A stretch of DNA of 64,000 nucleotides from Staphylococcus sp. KG4-3. GTDB lineage: Bacteria > Bacillota > Bacilli > Staphylococcales > Staphylococcaceae. The DNA lies in NCBI RefSeq assembly GCF_033597815.2, contig NZ_CP166245.1, positions 1,302,001 to 1,366,000 on the forward strand, written 5' to 3'. This document shows, in pieces, positions 1 to 8,797 of this stretch (the first letter of the stretch is position 1; each line of letters opens with the position of its first letter). Below the pieces are notes generated by a model, which was not told the DNA's origin, made no database searches, and saw nothing but the letters and a program-made list of their open reading frames with translations. Made by a program: the position numbers and the translations under genes.

Positions 1-1
1 T

Positions 2-178
2 ACGGGTAAACTTTATTTCAAAATTGATGATGTATTAAATTATAAAGAGCAAGTTATTGAAGTTATGAGCGACTTATTAGGTTACACTAATATTCAAAAA
101 GAAGCTTATACAAAAGAATTACAAATTGCTATTGATGAAGCGCAAACTGGTAACCAGCAACCAGCAGAAAAAGAATAA
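2..178 (+). CDS. glpD: Aerobic glycerol-3-phosphate dehydrogenase, C-terminal end only
   Basis: Only the last 58 codons are in the window; the gene begins upstream. The visible tail contains VIEVMSDLLGY followed by a charged helix (YTKELQIAIDEAQ), as at the C-terminus of firmicute GlpD. The assignment also rests on position: in staphylococci glpD directly precedes the lysophospholipase-miaA-hfq block seen here. The family is an FAD enzyme that oxidises glycerol-3-phosphate to dihydroxyacetone phosphate and passes electrons to the quinone pool at the membrane. The catalytic and FAD-binding parts are outside the window, so only the end can be judged. It is followed by a strong terminator. Confidence 0.75.
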   Translation, partial: TGKLYFKIDDVLNYKEQVIEVMSDLLGYTNIQKEAYTKELQIAIDEAQTGNQQPAEKE

Positions 179-212
179 TTATTTTAAATTTTGTACTACA
201 AAGTTTAAAAGA

Positions 213-253
213 AAAGCAGCTACTGACTCTATTGAGTTAGTAGCTGCTTTTTA
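213..253 (+). terminator. Rho-independent terminator after glpD
   Basis: A 14-bp stem (agcagctact-gact paired with agttagtagctgct, one G-U) encloses a 6-base loop and ends in a T run at 247-252. It ends the glpD transcript 35 bases after the stop codon. Confidence 0.85.
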
Positions 254-372
254 TAAAATAGAAATTGTCACTTATGACTAAACACTTAGCGTAGTATTTG
301 ATAACATGATATTTTGAAGGTATATTGTATAATATAGATAATGATAATCGTATGGTATGGGAGGCTAAACAC

Positions 373-1299
373 ATGAGTAAAAATGAATTTAAAATAACAG
401 TTTCAGACGGGACAATGTTAGAAGTTAAATTAGATAAAGCTAAAAATGAAACAATTGGTATCGTGCATTTACTTCATGGTATGGCTGAGCATATGGATAG
501 ATACGATCATCTAGTTGAATCGTTAAATCAGCAAGGTTACGATGTATTGCGTCATAACCATAGAGGTCATGGTAAAGAGATTGACGATAGTGAAAGAGGA
601 AATATTGATAATATGTCGCAAGTAGCTGATGATACATATGAAATAGCACAAACAATGTGTGCACATTATTATAATATACCTTACATTGTAATCGGGCACT
701 CTATGGGGTCAATTATTGCACGTATTTTTGTTCAAAAATATCCAGATGCTGCACAAGGGGTAATTTTATCAGGAACGACACAATATCCTAAATATAAAGC
801 TGTATTGCTAAGAATGGTTTTAAAATTAATCACACTAATTTCAGGGAAAAAACGGCGTTTAAATTGGTTGAATCGTATTATGTATAGAACATTTAACAAA
901 AATATAGTTAATCAGCAAACAACAAGTGATTGGTTATCTAGTAATCCTGAAGAAGTGAAACAATTTATCAAAGATCCTTATACAGGTTTCTTAGTATCTA
1001 ACCAATTGATCTACGAATCAATGAAACATATGTTACTGACAAGCAGTGGTAAAAATATGAAAAAAATCAATCCAAGTCTTCCAATTTTATTAATATCTGG
1101 TAAAGATGATCCATTAAGTGAATATGGTAAAGGAATAAGAAAATTAGGTAATTTATATAAAAAAGCAGGGGTTAAGCATATCACTGTACACTTGTATAAA
1201 AACAAGAGACATGAAGTATTATTTGAGCAAGGTTATACAGAAACATGGCAACATATGTATGAGTGGATAGAAAAACAAATTTTAAAAAAGTACAAATAG
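373..1299 (+). CDS. Alpha/beta hydrolase, lysophospholipase (monoacylglycerol lipase) family
   Basis: A 308-residue serine hydrolase of the lysophospholipase/monoglyceride lipase family. Visible motifs are the oxyanion loop HLLHGMAEH (about 32-40), the NHRGHG strand-turn (62-67), the nucleophile elbow GHSMG with Ser110, the acid loop SGKDDPL (Asp245/246) and His280 in KNKRHEV, so the triad looks complete. There is no signal peptide, so it is probably cytoplasmic and acts on lysophospholipids or monoacylglycerols (family inference). The ATG at 373 is chosen because gggagg lies 8-13 bases ahead; an in-frame TTG at 325 has no ribosome site. It sits between glpD and miaA as in other staphylococci, and miaA follows within 20 bases. 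Confidence 0.85.
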   Translation: MSKNEFKITVSDGTMLEVKLDKAKNETIGIVHLLHGMAEHMDRYDHLVESLNQQGYDVLRHNHRGHGKEIDDSERGNIDNMSQVADDTYEIAQTMCAHYYNIPYIVIGHSMGSIIARIFVQKYPDAAQGVILSGTTQYPKYKAVLLRMVLKLITLISGKKRRLNWLNRIMYRTFNKNIVNQQTTSDWLSSNPEEVKQFIKDPYTGFLVSNQLIYESMKHMLLTSSGKNMKKINPSLPILLISGKDDPLSEYGKGIRKLGNLYKKAGVKHITVHLYKNKRHEVLFEQGYTETWQHMYEWIEKQILKKYK

Positions 1300-1318
1300 A
1301 AAAAGAGAGTTGATACAC

Positions 1319-2266
1319 GTGCAAAGCGACAAACCATTTTTAATCGTATTAGTAGGACCAACGGCTGTGGGCAAAACAGAATTTAGCATTGAATTAGCAA
1401 AGAAAGTGAATGGTGAAATTATTAGTGGTGATTCAATGCAAGTTTATAAACAAATGGATATTGGAACTGCTAAAATTACGCAAGACGAGATGTCAGGTAT
1501 CCCTCATCATATGATTGATATTTTAGAACCGGATGAAAACTTTTCAGCATATGAATTTAAAAATAGAGCGCAACGATTAATTAAAGATATTATAGCGAGA
1601 GGACGTGTGCCTATTATTGCAGGCGGCACAGGTCTATATATTCAATCTCTTATCTATAATTATGAGTTTGAAGATGAAACTATTTCAGAACAGAAAAGTT
1701 TAGAAATTGAAGCAAAGTTATCTGAACTTGATAAATTATCAAATGAGGCGTTGCATCGATACTTGGCGTCTTTTGATGAAGTCTCTGCACAAGAAATACA
1801 CCCAAATAATCGAAAAAGAGTTAGAAGAGCGATACAATATTATTTAAAAACAAAAAAACTTTTAAGTTCTCGCAAGAAAGTACAACAATTTACTGAAAAT
1901 TATGATACATTATTATTAGGGATAGAAATGTCGCGTGACATATTATATCAAAGAATTAATAAACGCGTAGATATAATGTTGGAGCGTGGATTAGTTAGTG
2001 AAGTGCAACAACTCGTTGATAACGGATATGAAACTAGTCAAAGTATGCAAGCGATAGGATACAAAGAAATTGTACCAGTCATCAAACAAGAATTAAGTTT
2101 AGATGAAGCAACTGAAAAATTAAAACAGCATTCTAGAAATTACGCTAAGCGACAAATGACTTGGTTTAAAAACAAGCTCGACGTGTTGTGGTTAGATAGA
2201 GAGAAAATGTCACTATCATTGATGTTAGAAGAGGTTTCAGTCCAAATACAGAAAAGGAGAACATAA
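1319..2266 (+). CDS. miaA: tRNA dimethylallyltransferase
   Basis: MiaA transfers a dimethylallyl group to the N6 of A37 in tRNAs reading codons that start with U, improving decoding fidelity. The 315-residue product has the P-loop GPTAVGKT (13-20), the substrate motif DSMQVY (38-43), PHHMIDI, AGGTGLYIQ and a C-terminal region ending in RNYAKRQMTWFK typical of bacterial MiaA. GTG at 1319 is chosen as start because the purine-rich site aaaagagag lies about 10 bases ahead; the longer in-frame TTG at 1310 directly abuts that site. The stop codon is one base before the hfq ATG, so the two are almost certainly co-transcribed, as in Bacillus and Staphylococcus. Confidence 0.95.
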   Translation: MQSDKPFLIVLVGPTAVGKTEFSIELAKKVNGEIISGDSMQVYKQMDIGTAKITQDEMSGIPHHMIDILEPDENFSAYEFKNRAQRLIKDIIARGRVPIIAGGTGLYIQSLIYNYEFEDETISEQKSLEIEAKLSELDKLSNEALHRYLASFDEVSAQEIHPNNRKRVRRAIQYYLKTKKLLSSRKKVQQFTENYDTLLLGIEMSRDILYQRINKRVDIMLERGLVSEVQQLVDNGYETSQSMQAIGYKEIVPVIKQELSLDEATEKLKQHSRNYAKRQMTWFKNKLDVLWLDREKMSLSLMLEEVSVQIQKRRT

Positions 2267-2267
2267 T

Positions 2268-2492
2268 ATGAATACAACAGAGAACATCCAAGATAAATTC
2301 CTTGGGCAATTTAAGGCTGATCAAACAAAGGTAGTTGTGTTTTTAGTGAATGGTTTTCAAATGAAAGGTATTATCGAAGATTATGATAAGTATTTAGTAT
2401 GCTTATTATCACAAGGCAAACAGCATTTAATTTACAAACATGCGATTAGTACATTTACAATTGACGATTCAAACAATAACGAGGAAGTATAA
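2268..2492 (+). CDS. hfq: RNA-binding protein Hfq (Sm-like hexamer)
   Basis: A 74-residue Sm-like protein. The Sm1 motif covers VVFLVNGFQMKGIIEDYDKY and the Sm2 motif is YKHAIST, which in Hfq forms the uridine-binding pore. The C-terminal tail is short and acidic (DDSNNNEEV), as in other staphylococcal Hfq proteins, so the long tail of enterobacterial Hfq is absent. The ATG has a strong site (aaaggag) and begins one base after miaA ends. The family matches small RNAs to mRNAs; its role in staphylococci is weaker than in enterobacteria and is debated. Confidence 0.97.
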   Translation: MNTTENIQDKFLGQFKADQTKVVVFLVNGFQMKGIIEDYDKYLVCLLSQGKQHLIYKHAISTFTIDDSNNNEEV

Positions 2493-2583
2493 AAATTCTA
2501 CATTTTAAAAATTAACATTTAATATGATACTTTATGTATAAAGTAGAAGAGGCAGAGACGTAAATATCTCTGTCTAAAGCATG

Positions 2584-2630
2584 AACGCCAGTTTCTATTT
2601 ATCTCAATAGGAAACTGGCGTTTTCATTTT
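2584..2630 (+). terminator. Terminator of the miaA-hfq transcript
   Basis: A perfect 12-bp stem (aacgccagtttc / gaaactggcgtt) followed by a T-rich tail. Confidence 0.85.
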
Positions 2631-2665
2631 TTGAACAATTTATGGCTTATGGCATACTCTCACTC

Positions 2666-2696
2666 TTATGTACAAAGCAGTGAGATTTGTACATAA
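2666..2696. repeat. Perfect 11-bp inverted repeat in the hfq-bsaA gap
   Basis: Arms ttatgtacaaa (2666-2676) and tttgtacataa (2686-2696) are exact reverse complements separated by 9 bases. The right arm is followed by A residues, so it is not a typical terminator for the + strand. Operator, recombination relic or RNA hairpin cannot be told apart here. Confidence 0.6.
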
Positions 2697-2699
2697 AAA

Positions 2700-2732
2700 G
2701 AACTAATCCATTTTTTAAATCTGGATTAGTCC
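2700..2732. terminator. Probable terminator of bsaA, possibly bidirectional
   Basis: Stem actaatcca / tggattagt around a loop of about 11 bases. On the minus strand the stem is followed by ttcttttt, which suits transcription arriving from bsaA. Confidence 0.6.
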
Positions 2733-2918
2733 TTTTGAGAAAGGGTATTTAAGTCCCTATCTTTAGTATCTTTCTATAAGTAGCGATAACTAAATCTTTA
2801 TTGATCATCGGTTTAAAGTATAACTTATTAAATTACATAGTCTGAATTATGATCTTATTGCTTTTAAAAATTATTCGAACATTTATTGAGATTCTTATTT
2901 CAAGTGATTCCAGTTATA

Positions 2919-3392
2919 TTAAAGTAGAGCTTCAATCTCAGATTCAATTTGATTTGGTTTCTTTTGTGGAGAGAAACGATGAACGACGTTCCCTTGTTTA
3001 TCAACTAAGAATTTTGTGAAATTCCATTTAATTTTTTCGTTAAATAACCCATTTTGCGCTTCTGTTAAAAATTTATAAAGTGGGTGTTGGTTTTCTCCTT
3101 TAACATCTATTTTTTCATGCATTGGAAAAGAAACACCGTAATTAATTTTGCAATTTTGTGTGGCTTCTTCACCGTTACCAGGTTCTTGACCACCGAATTG
3201 GTTACATGGGAATCCTAAAACGATGAAATCTTGATCTTTATATTTCTCATACAATTCTTGTAAACCTTCAAACTGAGGTGTGAATCCACATTCACTAGCA
3301 GTATTCACAATCAGCATAACTTTATCTTTATATGTGTCTAAATGATATGTTTCTCCATTTGGCTGTTGAACTTCTATATCATATATAGTCAT
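2919..3392 (-). CDS. bsaA: Glutathione peroxidase-family (thioredoxin-type) peroxidase
   Basis: A 157-residue peroxidase with a thioredoxin fold. The peroxidatic cysteine is Cys35 in [11 protein letters not shown], followed by the family signatures [13 protein letters not shown] and [10 protein letters not shown], which carry the conserved Gln and Trp of the active site. It has Cys where animal enzymes have selenocysteine. Staphylococci lack glutathione, so bacillithiol or thioredoxin is the likelier reductant (inference). The start follows aagaggtg on the minus strand. It is transcribed against miaA-hfq and away from hflX, the usual order in staphylococci. Confidence 0.92.
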   Translation of the reverse strand: MTIYDIEVQQPNGETYHLDTYKDKVMLIVNTASECGFTPQFEGLQELYEKYKDQDFIVLGFPCNQFGGQEPGNGEEATQNCKINYGVSFPMHEKIDVKGENQHPLYKFLTEAQNGLFNEKIKWNFTKFLVDKQGNVVHRFSPQKKPNQIESEIEALL

Positions 3393-3496
3393 TTTAATTC
3401 ACCTCTTTATATTAATTTAACACAATTTGAGTTTATAGTCTTTATATTGGCACTGTGATAGAATGGCTAAGAAAACTTGGAAAAGAGGTGCATATT

Positions 3497-4732
3497 ATGA
3501 CCCAATATCAAACGCATACCACCGAACAAAAATTAGAGACAGCTATATTAATTGGAGTACACGCTCAAACAGATAATGATTTTAATTTCGAATCTACGAT
3601 GGAAGAGTTGGCATCTCTTTCCAGAACATGTCAATTGGACGTTCAAGAGCAATTTACTCAAAATAGAATAAACGTTGATAACAAATATTATGTTGGTAAA
3701 GGTAAATTAGATGAGATAAAAGCATATGTTGAATTTCATGATATTGATGTTATCGTGGCGAACGATGAATTGACAACAGCGCAATCTAAGACACTCAACG
3801 GTAATTTAAATGTTAAAATCATTGATAGAACACAGCTTATATTAGAAATATTTGCTTTAAGAGCACGTAGTAAAGAAGGTAAATTACAAGTAGAATTAGC
3901 TCAATTAGATTATTTAATGCCTAGATTGCAAGGACACGGGAGAAGCTTATCGCGTTTAGGTGGTGGAATCGGTACAAGAGGCCCTGGTGAAACAAAGCTT
4001 GAAATGGACCGCAGACATATAAGAACAAGAATGAATGAAATCAAGAACCAGTTAGAAACTGTAGTAGAGCATCGTGAACGTTATCGTAACAATCGCGAAC
4101 AAAATCATGTGTTTCAAGTTGCACTGGTTGGTTACACAAATGCTGGTAAATCATCGTGGTTTAACGCATTAGCTAAAGAAACAACGTATGAAAAGAATTT
4201 ATTGTTTGCAACGCTTGATCCTAAAACGAGACAAATTCAAATTAACGATGGGTTTAATCTCATTATTTCTGATACGGTTGGTTTTATACAAAAATTACCA
4301 ACAACGCTTATTGCTGCTTTTAAATCCACTTTAGAAGAAGCTAAAAATGCAGATTTACTGTTACATGTAGTAGATAGTAGTCATCCAGAATATCGAGCGC
4401 AATATGATACGGTGAATCAAATTATTGGTGATTTAGAAATGGGACAAATCCCTCAAGCGATTATCTTTAATAAAAAAGATTTGCATGAGGGGACATTACC
4501 AGCTACAAATAAACCGCATGTTTTTGTTTCGAGTAAAGAACAAGAAGATGTAGAAAAGGTTAAAGAACTTTTATATAATGAAGTGAAAAAAGTATTAACT
4601 TATTATGAAGAGGATGTACCAAGTTCAGATGCCGATCGTTTATATTTTTTAAAACAAAATACATTAGTGTCTGAATTGAATTTTAACGAAACAACTGCGA
4701 CTTATGAAGTGAAAGGCTATAAAAAAGAGTAG
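3497..4732 (+). CDS. hflX: Ribosome-associated GTPase HflX
   Basis: A 411-residue GTPase of the Obg-HflX superfamily that binds the large ribosomal subunit and can split stalled or hibernating ribosomes. The N-terminal HflX domain ends in the diagnostic GGGIGTRGPGETKLE (155-169). It is followed by a coiled linker, then the G domain with G1 GYTNAGKS (212-219), G3 DTVGF and G4 NKKD. The ATG at 3497 is preceded by aaaagaggtg, while the longer in-frame start at 3455 has no such site. A PLP-dependent lyase follows after 16 bases, probably in the same transcript. Confidence 0.96.
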   Translation: MTQYQTHTTEQKLETAILIGVHAQTDNDFNFESTMEELASLSRTCQLDVQEQFTQNRINVDNKYYVGKGKLDEIKAYVEFHDIDVIVANDELTTAQSKTLNGNLNVKIIDRTQLILEIFALRARSKEGKLQVELAQLDYLMPRLQGHGRSLSRLGGGIGTRGPGETKLEMDRRHIRTRMNEIKNQLETVVEHRERYRNNREQNHVFQVALVGYTNAGKSSWFNALAKETTYEKNLLFATLDPKTRQIQINDGFNLIISDTVGFIQKLPTTLIAAFKSTLEEAKNADLLLHVVDSSHPEYRAQYDTVNQIIGDLEMGQIPQAIIFNKKDLHEGTLPATNKPHVFVSSKEQEDVEKVKELLYNEVKKVLTYYEEDVPSSDADRLYFLKQNTLVSELNFNETTATYEVKGYKKE

Positions 4733-4748
4733 AAGGAAGTAATGATTA

Positions 4749-5987
4749 ATGGAAGAGATGAAACAACTGATTGCAGAAACTGAAGAAACATTAGCACCTT
4801 ATTTTAAAGATATTGAAGAGGTTGCCTATGCGAATCAAGAAAAAGTATTAAATGCTTTTCATGCAGTCAAAGCAACAGAAAATGACTTACAAGGTACTAC
4901 TGGCTACGGTTATGATGACTTAGGTCGAGATCACCTTGAAGCAATTTATGCACACGCTTTTAAAGCGGAAGATGCGATTGTAAGACCTCAAATTATCTCT
5001 GGTACACACGCGATTACAATTGCCTTGCAGAGCGTTTTGAAATATGGAGATGAACTTTTATATATTACAGGTAACCCATATGATACATTGTTAGAAGTAA
5101 TAGGTATTAATGGCAATGGGATAGAAAGTTTGAAAGAACATGGCGTGAGTTATGATAAGGTTGATTTAAAAGAGGGCGACATTGATATTCAAGCCGTGTT
5201 CAAACAAATTAAACCACAAACAAAAGTAATTGCTATCCAAAGATCGAAAGGTTACGATCAACGCCCTTCAATTAAATTAGATTTAATCGAACAGGCAATA
5301 CAACAAATAAAAGCACAATATCCTGATATAATCATTTTTGTAGATAATTGCTACGGTGAATTTGTTGAAAAACGTGAACCTATTGAATGTGGTGCAGATT
5401 TAATTGCGGGATCATTGATTAAAAATCCAGGTGGCGGCTTAGCAAAAATTGGTGGTTATATCGCAGGTGAAAAAGCGCTAGTCGAAAGATGTGGTTATCG
5501 ATTAACTGCGCCAGGTATAGGAAAAGAAGCGGGTGCTTCGCTAAATTCCCTTCAAGAAATGTATCAGGGATTTTTTCTTGCGCCACACGTAGTAAGCCAA
5601 AGTTTAAAAGGCGCATTATTTACTAGTTTATTATTAGAGAAAATGGATATGCGTACAGCACCGCGCTATGACGTAGAGAGAACTGATTTGATACAAACTG
5701 TGTCATTTGATACAAAAGAACAAATGATTCTATTTTGCCAAAGTATCCAACAAGCTTCTCCAATAAATGCACATTTCAGTCCAGAACCAGCTTATATGCC
5801 TGGTTATGAAGATGATGTAATCATGGCGGCAGGTACCTTTGTACAAGGATCTTCTATAGAATTGTCGGCAGATGGCCCGATAAGGCCACCGTATGAAGTG
5901 TATGTACAAGGTGGTTTAACATATGAACACGTTAAATTAGCTGTTACTAGAGCGGCACAAAAATTAAAAACACAACAACTTGTATAA
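4749..5987 (+). CDS. PLP-dependent cystathionine/methionine lyase-like protein (YnbB, 'aluminium resistance' family)
   Basis: A 412-residue fold-type I PLP enzyme of the YnbB family, related to methionine gamma-lyase and often labelled aluminium resistance protein. Motifs include GYGYDDLGRD near residue 50, the PLP-aspartate region IFVDNCYGEF, the Schiff-base lysine in SLIKNPGGGLAKIGGYI and a C-terminal VQGGLTYEH. The true substrate is not established for most family members. The start follows aaggaag. It lies between hflX and glnR, and a long branched terminator separates it from glnR, so it probably shares the hflX transcript. Confidence 0.85.
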   Translation: MEEMKQLIAETEETLAPYFKDIEEVAYANQEKVLNAFHAVKATENDLQGTTGYGYDDLGRDHLEAIYAHAFKAEDAIVRPQIISGTHAITIALQSVLKYGDELLYITGNPYDTLLEVIGINGNGIESLKEHGVSYDKVDLKEGDIDIQAVFKQIKPQTKVIAIQRSKGYDQRPSIKLDLIEQAIQQIKAQYPDIIIFVDNCYGEFVEKREPIECGADLIAGSLIKNPGGGLAKIGGYIAGEKALVERCGYRLTAPGIGKEAGASLNSLQEMYQGFFLAPHVVSQSLKGALFTSLLLEKMDMRTAPRYDVERTDLIQTVSFDTKEQMILFCQSIQQASPINAHFSPEPAYMPGYEDDVIMAAGTFVQGSSIELSADGPIRPPYEVYVQGGLTYEHVKLAVTRAAQKLKTQQLV

Positions 5988-5999
5988 ATAATAATTATT

Positions 6000-6079
6000 T
6001 ACCATATATTTTATTTTATGATGAACTAAAATTGAGTACTAATTTTATGAATCATAGGCAAAATATATGGTATTTTTTT
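6000..6079 (+). terminator. Large branched terminator after the PLP lyase
   Basis: Outer 12-bp stem accatatatttt / aaaatatatggt (6001-6012 with 6060-6071) followed by seven or more T. Inside it are nested pairs taaaatt / aatttta and atgat / atcat. Confidence 0.8.
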
Positions 6080-6167
6080 GAAAAAATTTAAGGAATTTTC
6101 TAAAAACTTAGCTGATTAATGGATAGAAAGCGTCTTAAGAGTAGTTATAGCAAGGGGTTAAATGACA

Positions 6168-6184
6168 TGTAAGAAAACCTTACA
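6168..6184 (+). promoter_or_regulatory. GlnR/TnrA-type box upstream of glnR
   Basis: TGTAAGAAAACCTTACA fits the TGTNA-N7-TNACA operator of GlnR exactly. It ends about 20 bases before a -10-like TATTAT (6205-6210), overlapping the expected -35 region, as in autoregulated glnRA operons of bacilli. Confidence 0.85.
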
Positions 6185-6249
6185 TATCTTTGAATTAATT
6201 TAGTTATTATGCTAAATTTATTACAAGTTCAAAAATAGAGGTGATCGGA

Positions 6250-6618
6250 TTGAAGTCAAATGATACATTAAGACGAAGTATGCCGGTTTTCCCTATGAGT
6301 GTTGTAACAAAATTAAGCGAATTGACTGCAAGACAAATTCGTTATTATGAAACACATGAACTGCTTAAACCACATAGATCAGACGGGAACAAAAGACTTT
6401 TTTCATTGAATGATTTGGAACGACTTTTAGAAATTAAAAGCTTAATTGAAAAAGGTTTTAATATAAAAGGAATTAAACAAATTATAAAAAATGATCAAGA
6501 TCACCTGACTGATGATGAACAAGAGACAAGAAAACAAATGATAGTTGAAGCCACTCAGAAACCGCAGCGAGAAGCAATTCCGATAAATCGTGGAGACTTA
6601 TCACGCTTTATCAAATAA
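6250..6618 (+). CDS. glnR: MerR-family repressor GlnR
   Basis: A 122-residue MerR-type regulator of nitrogen assimilation. The winged helix-turn-helix is seen in [21 protein letters not shown] and [18 protein letters not shown]. The C-terminal tail [11 protein letters not shown] is the short autoinhibitory/glutamine-synthetase-sensing tail of GlnR proteins. TTG at 6250 is preferred because agaggtg lies 5-11 bases ahead; the GTG at 6241 is part of that ribosome site. Feedback-inhibited glutamine synthetase is known to stabilise GlnR on DNA, shutting off its own operon under nitrogen excess. glnA follows 20 bases downstream. Confidence 0.95.
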   Translation: MKSNDTLRRSMPVFPMSVVTKLSELTARQIRYYETHELLKPHRSDGNKRLFSLNDLERLLEIKSLIEKGFNIKGIKQIIKNDQDHLTDDEQETRKQMIVEATQKPQREAIPINRGDLSRFIK

Positions 6619-6638
6619 AATAATGGGGGACATTTACA

Positions 6639-7979
6639 ATGCCAAAACGTTCATTTACTAAAGAAGATATTTATAAGTTTGCTAAGGAAGAAAATGTAAG
6701 ATATCTAAGATTGCAATTTACTGATATTTTAGGAGTTATTAAAAACGTTGAAGTACCAGTTAGCCAATTAGAAAAAGTTTTAGATAACGAAATGATGTTT
6801 GATGGTTCTTCAATCGAAGGCTTCGTACGTATCGAAGAATCTGATATGTACTTATATCCTGATTTAGATACATGGGTTATTTTCCCATGGACTGCTGGGC
6901 AAGGTAAAGTTGCTCGTTTAATTTGTGATGTATATAAAACAGATGGAACACCATTTGAAGGGGACCCTCGTGCAAACTTAAAACGTGTGTTAAATGATAT
7001 GAAAGAGCTAGGATTCACAGAATTAAACTTAGGGCCTGAACCTGAATTCTTCTTATTCAAATTAGATGAAAAAGGTGAACCAACATTAGAACTAAATGAT
7101 GATGGTGGTTATTTCGATTTAGCACCAACGGATTTAGGTGAAAATTGTCGTCGTGACATCGTATTAGAGTTAGAAGATATGGGCTTTGATATTGAAGCGA
7201 GTCACCACGAGGTTGCACCAGGACAACATGAAATTGACTTTAAATATGCAGATGCGATTACCGCATGTGATAATATCCAAACATTTAAACTTGTTGTAAA
7301 AACAATTGCTCGTCAACACAACCTACACGCAACATTTATGCCAAAACCATTATTCGGTGTGAACGGTAGCGGTATGCACTTTAACATGTCATTGTTTAAA
7401 GGCAAAGAGAATGCATTCTTTGATCCAGATGGTGATATGCAAATGACTAAAGATGCGTTCCACTTTGTTGCAGGTATCTTGAAAAACGCACGTGGATTTA
7501 CAGGTGTATGTAATCCGTTAGTAAACTCATATAAACGTTTAGTTCCAGGTTATGAAGCACCTTGTTATATTGCATGGAGTGGTAAAAACCGTTCTCCATT
7601 AATCCGCGTACCATCATCTCGTGGATTATCAACACGTGTTGAAGTACGTTCAGTTGATCCAGCAGCAAATCCATACTTAGCATTAGCAGCAATCTTACAA
7701 GCTGGTTTAGATGGTATTAAAAATAAATTAGAAGTACCAGAACCAGTTAATCAAAATATTTATGAGATGAACCGTGAAGAACGCGAAGCAGTTGGCATTG
7801 AAGATTTACCTTCAACTTTATATACAGCAATTAAAGCTATGAAGAACAATGAACCAATTAAACAAGCACTTGGTAATCATATTTATCACCAATTCATTAA
7901 TTCTAAATCAATTGAATGGGATTACTACAGAACTCAAGTTTCTGAATGGGAAAGAGAACAATATATCAAACAATACTAG
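6639..7979 (+). CDS. glnA: Glutamine synthetase, type I-alpha
   Basis: A 446-residue GSI enzyme that makes glutamine from glutamate, ammonia and ATP, the main ammonium-assimilating step. Visible motifs are FDGSSIEGF (N-terminal active-site loop), the metal-binding [28 protein letters not shown] for ATP, and NPYLALAA near the C-terminus. The length is that of the I-alpha form, which lacks the adenylylated insert and is controlled by feedback inhibition. The gene is the second in the glnRA operon behind a GlnR box and ends before a strong terminator. Confidence 0.98.
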   Translation: MPKRSFTKEDIYKFAKEENVRYLRLQFTDILGVIKNVEVPVSQLEKVLDNEMMFDGSSIEGFVRIEESDMYLYPDLDTWVIFPWTAGQGKVARLICDVYKTDGTPFEGDPRANLKRVLNDMKELGFTELNLGPEPEFFLFKLDEKGEPTLELNDDGGYFDLAPTDLGENCRRDIVLELEDMGFDIEASHHEVAPGQHEIDFKYADAITACDNIQTFKLVVKTIARQHNLHATFMPKPLFGVNGSGMHFNMSLFKGKENAFFDPDGDMQMTKDAFHFVAGILKNARGFTGVCNPLVNSYKRLVPGYEAPCYIAWSGKNRSPLIRVPSSRGLSTRVEVRSVDPAANPYLALAAILQAGLDGIKNKLEVPEPVNQNIYEMNREEREAVGIEDLPSTLYTAIKAMKNNEPIKQALGNHIYHQFINSKSIEWDYYRTQVSEWEREQYIKQY

Positions 7980-8013
7980 GTGCTAAACAAAGGGGTTAAA
8001 CACTAGGTATATA

Positions 8014-8059
8014 AGCAACTCGAGTCATTCTAATAGGATGGTCTCGGGTTGTTTTTTTG
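8014..8059 (+). terminator. Terminator of glnRA
   Basis: Stem caactcgag / ctcgggttg (one G-U) with an inner attct/aggat pairing, followed by a run of seven T. Confidence 0.8.
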
Positions 8060-8105
8060 CACCCACTTTTATTATTTTGAGTATTTTGGGTGCAGAATGG
8101 GTGCA
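8057..8105. repeat. Clustered tgggtgca repeats, direct and inverted
   Basis: ttgcaccca at 8057-8065 is the exact reverse complement of tgggtgcaa at 8097-8105, and another ttgggtgca lies between them near 8088-8096. Such spaced gggtgca repeats resemble arm-type sites of tyrosine integrases, but no integrase or element remains. A chance repeat is possible. Confidence 0.4.
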
Positions 8106-8304
8106 ATATACGGAAGTAAAGTTTGTTAAAAGTTATTTTTCACTTTTAATAAATTAGTACTAATTACAACATGAACATACATTTCTTTGCAATTGTAAAA
8201 TATCTACTTTACTTAATGCATTTAAATAAAATTGTTGTTTATTTGATTTAGCGTTATTTAGTTAACCTTTTAATTTTTATTATTTAAAAATTAATGCTAT
8301 ATTA

Positions 8305-8330
8305 TTAATGAATTGAGAATAATTCATTAA
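8305..8330. promoter_or_regulatory. Candidate operator of the Ohr-like gene
   Basis: Perfect 10-bp inverted repeat ttaatgaatt / aattcattaa with a 6-base spacer, directly after a TATATTAT -10-like sequence and 38 bases before the start codon. Size and place suit a MarR/OhrR-type redox repressor, but no such regulator is adjacent. Confidence 0.5.
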
Positions 8331-8368
8331 GGCAAGAATAATTTATTTAATTAAAAGGAGTGGTTGGA

Positions 8369-8797
8369 ATGGTAAAACCATTATACGAAGTTACTGTTAT
8401 TAGCAATGGTGGTAGAGATGGTAAAGTTTTTAGTGAAGACAATACTTTTTATCAGGATTTAGCTGTACCTAAAGAAATGGGAGGAAACGGTGTTACTGAA
8501 TCAAATCCAGAACAATTATTTGCAGCTGGCTATAGCTCATGTTTCAATAATGCACTTATGCACATTTTAAAAAGTGATGGTAAAGGCTCAATTGAACCAG
8601 AAGTGCGTGTAACAGCTTACTTATTACCGGACAAAACAGATGGCGGAGTTAAATTGGCTGCTGAATTAGATGTAACCGTTAAAGATCTTAGCCAAGAAGA
8701 TGCAGAATTGTATGTAGAAAAAGCACATAATTATTGTCCATATTCAAAGGCATTAAAAGAAACAATAGATATTGAAATCAATGTAAGTGTTAATTAA
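8369..8797 (+). CDS. Ohr-type organic hydroperoxide resistance protein (OsmC family)
   Basis: A 142-residue thiol peroxidase of the OsmC/Ohr family, which reduces organic and lipid hydroperoxides. The peroxidatic cysteine is in GYSSCFNNAL and the resolving cysteine in HNYCPYSKA. The second motif (CPYS with a nearby His) is the Ohr rather than the OsmC version. Recycling in this family usually goes through lipoylated proteins. The ATG at 8369 is chosen because aaaggag lies 8-14 bases ahead; the upstream in-frame GTG at 8360 overlaps that site. It stands alone, with a palindromic candidate operator upstream. Confidence 0.9.
   Translation: MVKPLYEVTVISNGGRDGKVFSEDNTFYQDLAVPKEMGGNGVTESNPEQLFAAGYSSCFNNALMHILKSDGKGSIEPEVRVTAYLLPDKTDGGVKLAAELDVTVKDLSQEDAELYVEKAHNYCPYSKALKETIDIEINVSVN

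Larger units (their letters stand above)
2493..2918. other. Intergenic region between hfq and bsaA (convergent)
   Basis: No gene is supported. From left to right the region holds a short repeat-like segment with gagacgtaaat (about 2548-2578), the hfq terminator, an 11-bp inverted repeat at 2666-2696, the bsaA-side terminator at 2702-2730, then about 180 bases of AT-rich DNA without visible structure. Confidence 0.6.
7980..8368. other. Intergenic region glnA to Ohr-like gene
   Basis: It holds the glnA terminator, a cluster of tgggtgca/tgcaccca repeats (8057-8105), about 190 bases of plain AT-rich DNA, and a 10-bp palindrome at the Ohr-like promoter (8305-8330). No ORF with a ribosome site was found. 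Confidence 0.6.
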
